This document shows, piece after piece, positions 35,148 through 42,655 of a stretch of DNA of 64,000 nt. This stretch comes from Klugiella xanthotipulae. Lineage in GTDB: Bacteria > Actinomycetota > Actinomycetes > Actinomycetales > Microbacteriaceae. The first letter of the stretch is position 1; each line of letters starts with the position of its first letter. The stretch covers positions 62,001 through 126,000 of the forward strand of contig NZ_VFPN01000004.1 in assembly GCF_006716695.1 (NCBI RefSeq), given 5' to 3'. The notes beneath the pieces are model-generated. The model saw only the letters and a program-made list of their open reading frames with translations. It ran no database searches and was not told where the DNA came from. A program made the position numbers and the translations under genes.

Positions 35148-36117
35148 GTAGCGTCTTTCCCGTGGTGCCCCGCCCCTCCAGTGCCCGGTGGGCCGCGGCA
35201 GCCTCTGCCAGCGGAAAGGTGGCCCCGATGCGTACCGCGAGTGTGCCCGCCTCGATTGCCTCGAAGAGTTCGCGATACCGCCACTCCCGCTCCGCTCGGT
35301 TGAGCAGGAAGTGGGTCGAGGTGGGCCGCGTGATCGTGATCGAGCCGGCCGTGTTGAGCCGCTGCAGATTAAACGGAGGTACCTGGCCGGAGGCCCCACC
35401 AAACAGCACAAACGTGCCGCGGATGCGCAGGCTAGCCAGCGATCCGTCAAACGTGTCTTTGCCCACGCCGTCGTACACGACATCCACCCCGCGCCCGCCG
35501 GTCAACTCGCGCACCCGGGTAGCGAAGGCGTCGTAGCCGATGGTGTGCTGCGCCCCGGCTGCGCGGCTGAGCGCCGCTTTTTTCGGGGTCGATGTCGTTG
35601 TGATGACGGTTACGCCTGCGGTTGCGAGCAGCTGGGTGAGCAGGAGGCCCACACCGCCCGCGCCCGCGTGCACGAGCGCCACCTCGCCAGATCGGGCCGG
35701 GTAGGACGAGGTGGACAGGTAGTGGGCGGTGACGCCCTGGAGCGAGACTGCTGCTGCGGTCTGGATATCGACGCTCGCGGGGATGACAACAGCTCGCTCG
35801 GCATCCACCACGAACGCCTCCGCGTAGGTGGCCTCGGTTTCGGTGGTCGTCACCCGGTCACCCACGCTGAGCCCCGTGACACCCTCGCCAACAGCCTCGA
35901 CCGTTCCCGCGGCCTCCATGCCGGGGGTGAACGGCAACTGTACGGGATAAATCCCCGCACGCTGGTAGGTCTCAATGAAGTTGACCCCCACTGCACCCGT
36001 GCGCACGCGCACCTGGCCGGGGCCGGGGGAGGGGAGGGGGACGCGGGCGCTGTGCAGGACATCCGGCCCGCCGTGCTCGGTGAGGACAATGGCCTGGATA
36101 CTGTCTGGGGGTGTCAT
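35128..36117 (-). CDS. Quinone oxidoreductase (zeta-crystallin-like MDR)
   Basis: 329 residues of the medium-chain reductase family, QOR branch. It has an N-terminal GroES-like fold (VGVNFIETYQRAGIYPVQLP, GMEAAGTVEAVGEGV) and a Rossmann domain with AGAGGVG near residue 150, the NADPH site. The zinc ligands of alcohol dehydrogenases are absent, as expected for QOR. It reduces quinones or alpha,beta-unsaturated carbonyls one electron or hydride at a time. ATG 36117 follows AAGGAG. It is divergent from the TrmH gene and convergent with the broken SRPBCC gene. Confidence 0.9.
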   Translation of the reverse strand: MTPPDSIQAIVLTEHGGPDVLHSARVPLPSPGPGQVRVRTGAVGVNFIETYQRAGIYPVQLPFTPGMEAAGTVEAVGEGVTGLSVGDRVTTTETEATYAEAFVVDAERAVVIPASVDIQTAAAVSLQGVTAHYLSTSSYPARSGEVALVHAGAGGVGLLLTQLLATAGVTVITTTSTPKKAALSRAAGAQHTIGYDAFATRVRELTGGRGVDVVYDGVGKDTFDGSLASLRIRGTFVLFGGASGQVPPFNLQRLNTAGSITITRPTSTHFLLNRAEREWRYRELFEAIEAGTLAVRIGATFPLAEAAAAHRALEGRGTTGKTLLIPGRR

Positions 36118-36203
36118 ACGGAGCTCCTTCGGCGGGGTTTCTGTGTGCCTCTCTCATGCTGCCACAGGCCACCGACACGGGGGGGGAATGGGAGAATGGC
36201 CTG

Positions 36204-36839
36204 ATGACCGCATCACCGACTCCCGAACACTCCACCTCCGGCGTTGGCCCCTGGGTGGGTGAGTGGCCGGAGGGCGACCACTACGACCCCGAGTTGCTGG
36301 AGCGTGGCGATACCCGCAACGTGATTGACCGTTACCGCTTTTGGACGATGGCGGCGATTGTGGCGGATCTGGATCAGCATCGGCACCCGTTTCACGTGGC
36401 GATTGAAAACTGGCAGCACGACCTCAATATCGGTTCGATTGTGCGCAGCGCCAACGCGTTTGCGGCGGATACTGTGCACATTGTGGGCCGTCGCCGCTGG
36501 AATAAGCGCGGCGCGATGGTCACCGACCGTTACCAGCATGTACTGCACCATCCCGAGGTGGCGGATCTGGTGGAGTTTGCGGCGGAGGCGCAGATTCCGA
36601 TTATTGCGATTGACAATGTGCCGGGCTGCGTGCCGATGGAGACATTTGAGTGGCCGGAACGCTGCGTGATGCTTTTTGGCCAGGAGGGCCCTGGGCTCTC
36701 GGCGGAGGCGATTGCGGCGGCGGATGCCGTGCTGGAGATTACGCAGTACGGTTCGACTCGCTCGATTAACGCTTCGGCGGCTGCGGCCGTGTCGATGTTC
36801 TCGTGGATGATGCAGCACCGTGGAGCAGCCGGGGCGTAG
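36204..36839 (+). CDS. TrmH/SpoU-family RNA 2'-O-methyltransferase
   Basis: 211 residues of the SPOUT class. The three motifs are clear: NIGSIVRSANAF (about 83-94), VMLFGQEGPGLSAEAI and STRSINASAAAAVSMF near the end, forming the knotted SAM site. It methylates a ribose in tRNA or rRNA; the exact target cannot be read. The start at ATG 36204 follows GGGAG; an upstream in-frame extension overlaps the oxidoreductase promoter region and lacks similarity. Confidence 0.9.
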   Translation: MTASPTPEHSTSGVGPWVGEWPEGDHYDPELLERGDTRNVIDRYRFWTMAAIVADLDQHRHPFHVAIENWQHDLNIGSIVRSANAFAADTVHIVGRRRWNKRGAMVTDRYQHVLHHPEVADLVEFAAEAQIPIIAIDNVPGCVPMETFEWPERCVMLFGQEGPGLSAEAIAAADAVLEITQYGSTRSINASAAAAVSMFSWMMQHRGAAGA

Positions 36840-36895
36840 CGGCGCGGGATGGTTCTATGACGGCGAACGGCTGAAGCTGCACGTAGGCGTGAATA

Positions 36896-37204
36896 GTGCC
36901 CACGTTAAAACAATTTCTTCTAGCACTCCGATTATTTTTTGCTTTTTGGGTGAGGGTACATATTTCCCTCGTGCTCACGTCTGTGGACGTCGAGACCGCC
37001 AGAAGAATTCTTTATCAGCAGATAATGCGGTTCAGAGAAAACAAACTTCATCATGTTGGAGATAGTGAGTACTATTTCTACGGGGCGTATGGGCAGGTGA
37101 CCTGTTTGTGTATTGTGATGTTCTTCTCGCGATATGAGGGGTGCCGATTCCCCCGAGAAAGGCGGGTTTTTCCGCGGCTCTCAGAGAATATTAATCTCCC
37201 GTAA
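36896..37204 (+). CDS. Doubtful small AT-rich reading frame
   Basis: A possible 102-residue protein from GTG 36896, in a 377-base gap much richer in A/T than its surroundings. The translation starts with a hydrophobic stretch (TLKQFLLALRLFFAFW) and continues with plausible protein-like sequence (DVETARRILYQQIMRF, GDSEYYFYGAYGQVT). It ends 12 bases before the DUF805 start. A weak AGGCG site precedes it. Codon choice at third positions is unlike its neighbours. It could be a transferred or decaying gene, or plain leader DNA. I know no family. Confidence 0.3.
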   Translation: MPTLKQFLLALRLFFAFWVRVHISLVLTSVDVETARRILYQQIMRFRENKLHHVGDSEYYFYGAYGQVTCLCIVMFFSRYEGCRFPRERRVFPRLSENINLP

Positions 37205-37216
37205 AGAAAGAATAAC

Positions 37217-37801
37217 GTGACTTATCCAGAAGCTCCTCAATATTCCCCGCAGCCGTCACTGGTGCCGGTCGGTGCGGCTACCCCCGGTGATCTACGACTT
37301 CCGCTCTACGGGGCCACCTTCGGTCAGGCCGCCAGTCGTTTCGTGAAAAAGTATGCAACGTTTACCGGACGCTCCTCCCGCAGCGAATACTGGTGGGTTG
37401 TCCTCCTGAACTTCCTGCTTTCGTTGATTCCCACGGCGCTTGCCGTTATCGGTATCGTTATCGGTGCGAGCTACGCCGCAGCGAATCCTGTCAGTACCGT
37501 GATCGGCTATGACGCCGAAACCGGCGAGCCAGTAACGTATGAGAGCAGTAGTGGAATTATCAACTATGCGCCTGCAGCCGCACTCATCTTCATTGGCCTG
37601 GGGCTTCTCGTGTTGATCGGACTGGCCCTGATTATCCCCACTTACGCGCTGCTGTGGCGTCGCCTCCACGATGCCAATCTGCCCGGCCCATTGGCCCTTC
37701 TCACGCTCATTCCCACGGTGGGAGGAATTGCAACAATTATTATTGCGTTGCTTCCTTCTCGGCGGGAAGGTCAGCGCTACGACCTTCCCCCAGCGGTGTA
37801 G
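37217..37801 (+). CDS. DUF805 family membrane protein
   Basis: 194 residues from GTG 37217. The DUF805 hallmarks are present: FTGRSSRSEYWWVVLLN before the first helix, then LLWRRLHDANLPG between helices, and a final LLPSRREGQRY. About four transmembrane segments. An N-terminal Pro-rich cytoplasmic stretch of 30 residues precedes the domain. DUF805 proteins (YhaH/YhaI-like) are inner-membrane proteins without a settled function. Confidence 0.88.
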   Translation: MTYPEAPQYSPQPSLVPVGAATPGDLRLPLYGATFGQAASRFVKKYATFTGRSSRSEYWWVVLLNFLLSLIPTALAVIGIVIGASYAAANPVSTVIGYDAETGEPVTYESSSGIINYAPAAALIFIGLGLLVLIGLALIIPTYALLWRRLHDANLPGPLALLTLIPTVGGIATIIIALLPSRREGQRYDLPPAV

Positions 37802-38602
37802 CTGTCGGGAACGAAGGGGTGCACGTGCTGCCGAGCCTGGGTTACCGTCCGTGTGATGCGATTTTCTCCTGTGCGCCGGGAGAGGGTGACTTTAGTGGCT
37901 AAATTTCAGGACATTAACCCTTTGTGCTCCAAGTGATTCTCTAGTCTGACAAGTGTCGTTGTGAGCCGAGATTCTTCGGTAAAACAGCAGCCGTCAGCAA
38001 CTGAAAGGTCTGATCGTCCGTGATTTCCCGCAGCTATCGCCCGCGCATCTCAGGTGAGTGCGGTGGATTCGGGAATCCAGGGTGCTTCATCGCGGTTCCG
38101 GCGCGATGGGTCCCGCCAGGGGTGCGCTTCTCCGGTACCGTCGGCGAAGCGCACCCACCCCATAGCTCCGGGATCACTCATAGTCCGCTCCCCCCCTAGT
38201 GCCGTGAGTGATCCCGGTAACTCGTGATCGAGTTCGACCTCGGTTGGACCGTCACTGTACCTCGATGGTGAGGTCTCGTGCGTGAACCGCGAAAGGCGAC
38301 TCCCACAGACGGATTCTGTGGCTGAGTGGGAGTCGTCTCTCGCGGTTCACGCACGAGGATGCGCGAAAAAGAGGTCCGAGGAGGTGCCCCCCGCGGTGGG
38401 CGGGGCACTCGCAGATCTGGGAATCTCGCTTCCGCTCAGTGCGAATGTCTGAGGGTTAGAGCCTCGGGCGACTCCAAAAATCAAGCGGGTGTATCTGTCT
38501 GATTAAGCGTGTGGTGCTCTCCGGGTGAGTACAGGTGAGTTTCGGGACGAAAAAGCCCGGGATTTGACCCGTTTGGGGCCCCAAGCGGCATATGGTTACA
38601 GA
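37802..38602. other. Long non-coding region upstream of 6C RNA
   Basis: About 800 bases with no credible gene: frames here are short and cross the hairpins. Positions 38065-38408 carry a run of strong inverted repeats (separate entry). 38573-38584 is a perfect 12-base palindrome, TTGGGGCCCCAA, just upstream of the 6C RNA and perhaps part of its promoter. 37802-38060 shows no clear structure. Confidence 0.6.
38065..38408 (+). ncRNA. Hairpin-rich region, possible undescribed structured RNA
   Basis: Successive inverted repeats: GGATTC-GG-GAATCC (38065-38078); CATCGCG/CGCGATG (38088-38108); GGTGCGCTTC/GAAGCGCACC (38121-38155); CCGGGATCACTCA/TGAGTGATCCCGG (38168-38217) with seven C residues in the loop; an 18-bp perfect stem CTCGTGCGTGAACCGCGA (38275-38292 with 38340-38357) enclosing CGACTCCCAC/GTGGGAGTCG; and GTGCCCC/GGGGCAC (38384-38408). 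Within the large stem, CCACAGA/TCTGTGG (38303-38321) competes with the inner stem. The strand is arbitrary. No known RNA family was recognised; the C7 loop recalls 6C RNA. Confidence 0.5.
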
Positions 38603-38767
38603 CGTAACGACGAGCGCAACGCTCGTAACGTTACGGCGAAATATCCCCCCCTTTTGGCGGGCTTCTCACATCCCCCCCTAACGAGAAGCCCGCCAAATCC
38701 CCCCTACTCCGGGACCGCTCGGCGCTACCCCCAACCTTGCTTCCGAGCGGTCCCGGTTTGATTTTTG
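38603..38767 (+). ncRNA. 6C RNA
   Basis: This matches the actinobacterial 6C RNA: two hairpins with C-runs. Hairpin 1 is a perfect 15-bp stem (TTTGGCGGGCTTCTC, 38653-38667, with 38683-38697) with seven C in the loop. Hairpin 2 is a perfect 14-bp stem (CCGGGACCGCTCGG, 38709-38722, with 38743-38756) with five C in the loop, followed by TTTGATTTTT, an intrinsic terminator. C-runs also lie before and between the stems (38645-38651, 38699-38704). An extra 5' hairpin, CGTAACG-ACGAGCG-CAA-CGCTCGT-AA-CGTTACG (38603-38635), precedes them and may be part of the transcript; the start is uncertain. 6C RNAs act through their C-rich loops on G-rich mRNA sites. Confidence 0.9.
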
Positions 38768-38861
38768 CGTGGCGCAGTGGGAGTGCGACGGGTCTCCCAT
38801 CGTGAGTTCTCGGCTGTTACGACGGCCCGGGTGTCAGGGTTGTGGTGGGATAGCATTGAGT

Positions 38862-39278
38862 GTGACCCGAGAGAACTTATTGGGCGTGCCGCCCACGCTG
38901 TTACCCGTTGAAGCCGACGTTCTATCGGCTCTGGACCGGGGCGAACCCCTCACAGAGGTCGTCCGTTCGTATCCGGCGTCCTCATTGGCCTGGGCTCTTC
39001 TCGCAGATGAGGCGGATGCCGGGGGCCAGGTTCTTCCCGCATACGCCTACGCTCGCGTGGGTTATCACCGCGGGCTTGACGCGCTGCGGGGTGCCGGGTG
39101 GAAGGGGCACGGTCCCGTGCCGTGGTCACACGAACCGAACCGCGGAGTGCTCCGTTCGCTATATGCACTCCGCAGGGGGGCAGAACGTATTGGGGAGACC
39201 GCCGAGGTGGTGCGGCTCACCGAGTTTTTGCGTGGCGCAGACCCAGACGCGATATCGCGCATAGATGAGGGAGAATAA
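38862..39278 (+). CDS. DUF3151 family protein
   Basis: 138 residues from GTG 38862 (TTG 38856 is possible). The family pattern is clear: TRENLLGVPPTLLP, SSLAWALLADEA, AYAYARVGYHRGLDALRGAG and GPVPWSHEPNRG. DUF3151 is confined to Actinobacteria and has no known function. Its stop codon abuts the purA ATG without a gap, so the two are translationally coupled. The gene starts 95 bases after the 6C terminator. Confidence 0.9.
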   Translation: MTRENLLGVPPTLLPVEADVLSALDRGEPLTEVVRSYPASSLAWALLADEADAGGQVLPAYAYARVGYHRGLDALRGAGWKGHGPVPWSHEPNRGVLRSLYALRRGAERIGETAEVVRLTEFLRGADPDAISRIDEGE

Positions 39279-40565
39279 ATGCCTGCCGTACTGATTGTTG
39301 GTGCCCAGTGGGGCGACGAGGGCAAGGGTCGGGCCACCGACCTGCTCGGTAGCCGGGTGGAGTACGTCGTCAAGTTCAACGGCGGGAACAACGCCGGTCA
39401 CACGGTTGTGGTGGGCGATGAGAAGTATGCTCTGCACCTGCTGCCCTCCGGCATCCTGACCCCCGGCGTGGTTCCCATCATTGCCAACGGTGTTGTGGTT
39501 GACCTGGAGGTGCTCTTCCACGAGCTGGATGCGCTCAGTGCCCGCGGTGTCGATGTGTCCCGCCTGCGTGTGAGCGCCAATGCCCACGTCATCACGGCCT
39601 ATCACCGCACGCTCGATAAGGTAACAGAGCGCTTCCTGGGCAAGCGTCAGATCGGCACGACGGGGCGCGGTATTGGGCCGGCCTACGCCGACAAGATTAA
39701 TCGGGTGGGAATCCGTGTCCAGGATATTTTTGACGAGAATATCCTCCGTCAGAAGGTGGAGGGCGCACTTGAGCAGAAGAATCAGCTGCTCGTTAAGGTC
39801 TACAACCGCAGGGCTATCGAGGTTGACGAGGTCGTGGCTGACCTCCTCTCCTACGCCGAGCGCCTGCGACCGATGGTGAGCGATACCTCGCTGGAGATCA
39901 ATACCGCGCTTGATGCGGGTAAAACCGTGTTGTTTGAGGCTGGTCAGGCCACCATGCTGGATGTTGACCACGGCACGTACCCGTTTGTCACCTCCTCCAA
40001 TGCCACGGCGGGTGGGGCCGCGACGGGCTCGGGTATTGCGCCCGCCCGGATTGAGCGCGTGATCTCGGTGATTAAGGCGTACACCACCCGGGTGGGCTCG
40101 GGGCCGTTCCCCACCGAACTCTTTGACGAGTCGGGTGAGTATCTGCGCGATAACGGCTTCGAGTTTGGCACCACAACGGGCCGCCCGCGCCGCTGCGGCT
40201 GGTACGACGCCCCGATTGCGCGGTACAACTCGCGTATCAATGGCGTGACCGACTACGTGTTGACCAAGCTTGACGTGCTCTCGGGCTTGGAAACAATCCC
40301 GGTGTGTGTGGCCTACGAGGTTGACGGGGTGCGCCATGATGAGGTGCCCGTGAATCAGACGGACTTCCACCACGCGACCCCTATTTACGAGGATTTTCCT
40401 GGCTGGTCGGAGGACATTACGGGCTGTCGTGACTTTGCGGATCTGCCCGAGAACGCGCAGAAGTACATTCGCACGCTGGAGCAGATGAGCGGCGCGCGCA
40501 TTTCCGCGATCGGGGTTGGCCCCGAGCGCGAGCAGGTTGTTGTTCTGCACGATCTGCTCGGTTAG
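39279..40565 (+). CDS. purA: Adenylosuccinate synthetase
   Basis: 428 residues, full length for the family. It joins IMP and aspartate with GTP to give adenylosuccinate, the committed step to AMP. The P-loop GDEGKG (12-17), the following [10 protein letters not shown], the [14 protein letters not shown] motif and [11 protein letters not shown] are all intact. The normal GDEGKGK reads GDEGKGR here, a conservative change. It is coupled to DUF3151. Confidence 0.97.
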   Translation: MPAVLIVGAQWGDEGKGRATDLLGSRVEYVVKFNGGNNAGHTVVVGDEKYALHLLPSGILTPGVVPIIANGVVVDLEVLFHELDALSARGVDVSRLRVSANAHVITAYHRTLDKVTERFLGKRQIGTTGRGIGPAYADKINRVGIRVQDIFDENILRQKVEGALEQKNQLLVKVYNRRAIEVDEVVADLLSYAERLRPMVSDTSLEINTALDAGKTVLFEAGQATMLDVDHGTYPFVTSSNATAGGAATGSGIAPARIERVISVIKAYTTRVGSGPFPTELFDESGEYLRDNGFEFGTTTGRPRRCGWYDAPIARYNSRINGVTDYVLTKLDVLSGLETIPVCVAYEVDGVRHDEVPVNQTDFHHATPIYEDFPGWSEDITGCRDFADLPENAQKYIRTLEQMSGARISAIGVGPEREQVVVLHDLLG

Positions 40566-40573
40566 CTCTGTGG

Positions 40574-40603
40574 CGGGGCCGGTTCGTGTGCGGACCAGCC
40601 CCG
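40574..40603 (+). terminator. Hairpin after purA
   Basis: CGGGGCCGGTTCG-TGTG-CGGACCAGCCCCG, a 13-position stem with one mismatch and one wobble, starting nine bases after the purA stop. It lacks a T tract, so chorismate mutase may still be reached by read-through. Confidence 0.4.
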
Positions 40604-40650
40604 TCGCGCATCCCGCGTACTCACCCCCGCTGCACCCACCAGGAGACCCG

Positions 40651-40950
40651 ATGGATCAGAGTATTCCCACACAATTACAGAATCTGCGCAACAGCATCGA
40701 CAACATTGATGCGGCGCTCGTTCACATGCTGGCCGAGCGGTTTCGCTGCACCCAGCAGGTCGGCGTGCTCAAGGCCGAGCATGACCTGCCCCCGTCGGAT
40801 CCGGCGCGCGAGGCTCGACAGATCAAGCGCCTGAAGGCTCTCGCCGAGGAGTCGCACCTCGACCCCGAGTTCGCCGAGAAGTGGTTTAACTTTGTGGTCG
40901 CCGAGGTTATTCACCACCACGTGCAGATCGCCCGGGATAGCGCGGAGTAG
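40651..40950 (+). CDS. Chorismate mutase (AroQ type)
   Basis: 99 residues, an all-helical AroQ-class enzyme that converts chorismate to prephenate on the route to Phe and Tyr. Family features: LRNSIDNIDAALVHMLAERF, CTQQVGVLKAEHDLPPSDPARE, and a third helix ending FNFVVAEVIHHHVQIA. There is no signal peptide, so it is cytosolic. The ATG at 40651 follows AGGAG. Confidence 0.92.
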   Translation: MDQSIPTQLQNLRNSIDNIDAALVHMLAERFRCTQQVGVLKAEHDLPPSDPAREARQIKRLKALAEESHLDPEFAEKWFNFVVAEVIHHHVQIARDSAE

Positions 40951-41084
40951 CCCGGTCTCCCGATCACTCACCCCCTCCGTTAGAAAACACGGGATCATCT
41001 TTTTGGTATGGTCGAGGATGTCGCGCGCTGCGACCTCCGCGAGGACTGCCGCGCCAAGCGCGACCTCACCAAGAGGAGAGACGA

Positions 41085-42653
41085 GTGAAAAAGCGTTACG
41101 CGTTGTCAAGTGGCCTGTTGTTGGCGGTGTTGCTGCTGGGTGGTGCCCCTGCGGCCCGGGCGGTCGATTCGGCCGACCCCACCGATTCCACCGCACCGCC
41201 CAGCTACGTGGTGATGGGAGATTCCTACACCTCCGGTTTTGGCCTTCCTCCCTACGCGCGAAACACCTACAGCCCCCTCGGTGTCACAAACAACTGCCAG
41301 CGATCCTTCTCGTCCTACCCCGCTAGGGTCGCGGCACAGCGAGGGTATCGCGTGACCAATGTGTCCTGCCAGGGGGCGGTCACCACCGACTTTTTCCTGT
41401 CTCCGGCCCGCCGACCACGCTGGGGTGAGCCGCCCCAGCTGGATGCTCTGGGCGCCGATACCGCCCTCATCACGTTCACCCTGGGCACCAACGATGCCGG
41501 TTTCGGCCCGGTTCTGACGGAGTGCATTGCCCGTCCCGATTTCCTGCTGCCGTCTCGGACCTGCTCCGGCGACCCCCGGGTCACGGCCCGGGTGGATGCC
41601 GCGATTGCCGCGCTGGACGGGCGGGGTGTGAGCGGTGATGTGCGGAGCCTGGACTCCGTTCTGGCTGAGATTCGGGCCCGCGCTCCCCGCGCTCAGGTGG
41701 TGGGGGTGGGATATCCGGCTCTCTACCCGGAGGGCGGTAGCGACAGCGGCATTCTGGTTCAGGGGCAGCGTTGTGAGGGGGTGAAGCGTGCCGACCAGCG
41801 GTGGATGTTCGAGAAAACTACGGAACTGAACGCTGTGATTCGTTCGGCCATGCTCCGTAACGGGTATCTCTACGCGGACCCTGAGCCGTATTTTTCGGGT
41901 CATGCGCTGTGTGACGCGGGGCCCAGCTACTTTTTTGGGCTCGTGAGCACCGGGCTCTTTCACCCCAATCAGGCCGGTCAGAACGTCCTGGCCGATATGG
42001 TGCTGGATACCCTTGCTGCGGCCCCCTCCTCCGCGTTGAGCGGTATCGCGGGGTCGGTTGATGTGGGCATTTCCGAGGCGTTGGGTGACCCGGGTGCGGG
42101 GGTGCCTGCCCGGCCCGATGCGGCGCTGACCGTCACGCGTGCGGGGGACACGCTCACCCTGGACGCACCGGGTGTCCGGGGCGAAGAGTCGTCGGTGGCC
42201 GAGTGGTACGTCGAGGGGGCGACGGTTGACCGCGTTGCGGTCGGCGACCACGTTGAGTTGGATATCGGTTCTGACGAGTCGGTTTCGGTGACACTCGTGG
42301 CGACCGGGGGAAACGGGCTGACATCCTTTGCGACGGCGACGGCGACGGCGATGGCTGGTGATGGCGAGAAGTCGGATGCCGCTTCGGGAGGATCTTCGGC
42401 AACGCCCCAGAGTGGTCGGGGAGCGCTGCCGACCGTGACCGCACCGGGTGAGACGGTGGCGGAGCATCCCGGGGTGATGGTGGATATTCCCGAGGGTGAG
42501 GTGAGTGACGCATCTCTCTCGGCGAGTGGGGTGGTCACGCGGAGCAGGGCGATGCCCGCGGAGGAGACCGGAGAGACGGATGAGCGAAACGGGGGGCTGA
42601 TGACCATGCTGGCTGTTGCTCTGGTGACCGTGGCGGCCGGGTGGAGGAGATAG
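41085..42653 (+). CDS. Secreted SGNH/GDSL hydrolase with PKD-like tail
   Basis: 522 residues: signal peptide (1-27), SGNH hydrolase domain to about 315, a PKD-like beta domain (about 350-425), a Ser/Gly/Pro-rich stalk and a weak C-terminal hydrophobic helix (TMLAVALVTVAAGWRR), perhaps a membrane anchor. Catalytic elements: Ser47 (GDSY), Gly in SCQGA, Asn136 (GTND) and His293 (FHPN). The usual Asp three residues before His is Gly, so this is probably a Ser-His dyad as in Streptomyces scabies esterase. It hydrolyses an ester of unknown identity. GTG 41085 follows AGAGGAGAG. Two bases separate it from its paralogue. Confidence 0.88.
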   Translation: MKKRYALSSGLLLAVLLLGGAPAARAVDSADPTDSTAPPSYVVMGDSYTSGFGLPPYARNTYSPLGVTNNCQRSFSSYPARVAAQRGYRVTNVSCQGAVTTDFFLSPARRPRWGEPPQLDALGADTALITFTLGTNDAGFGPVLTECIARPDFLLPSRTCSGDPRVTARVDAAIAALDGRGVSGDVRSLDSVLAEIRARAPRAQVVGVGYPALYPEGGSDSGILVQGQRCEGVKRADQRWMFEKTTELNAVIRSAMLRNGYLYADPEPYFSGHALCDAGPSYFFGLVSTGLFHPNQAGQNVLADMVLDTLAAAPSSALSGIAGSVDVGISEALGDPGAGVPARPDAALTVTRAGDTLTLDAPGVRGEESSVAEWYVEGATVDRVAVGDHVELDIGSDESVSVTLVATGGNGLTSFATATATAMAGDGEKSDAASGGSSATPQSGRGALPTVTAPGETVAEHPGVMVDIPEGEVSDASLSASGVVTRSRAMPAEETGETDERNGGLMTMLAVALVTVAAGWRR

Positions 42654-42655
42654 CG

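Noticed and set aside
37921-38110. c-di-AMP (ydaO-type) or other known riboswitch in the long gap
   Set aside because: Short look-alike pieces exist, but the conserved core could not be assembled and no suitable target gene follows directly.
38525-38761. 78-codon frame over the 6C RNA
   Set aside because: It is fully explained by the 6C stems and C-runs, is Pro/Arg-rich and has no ribosome-binding site.
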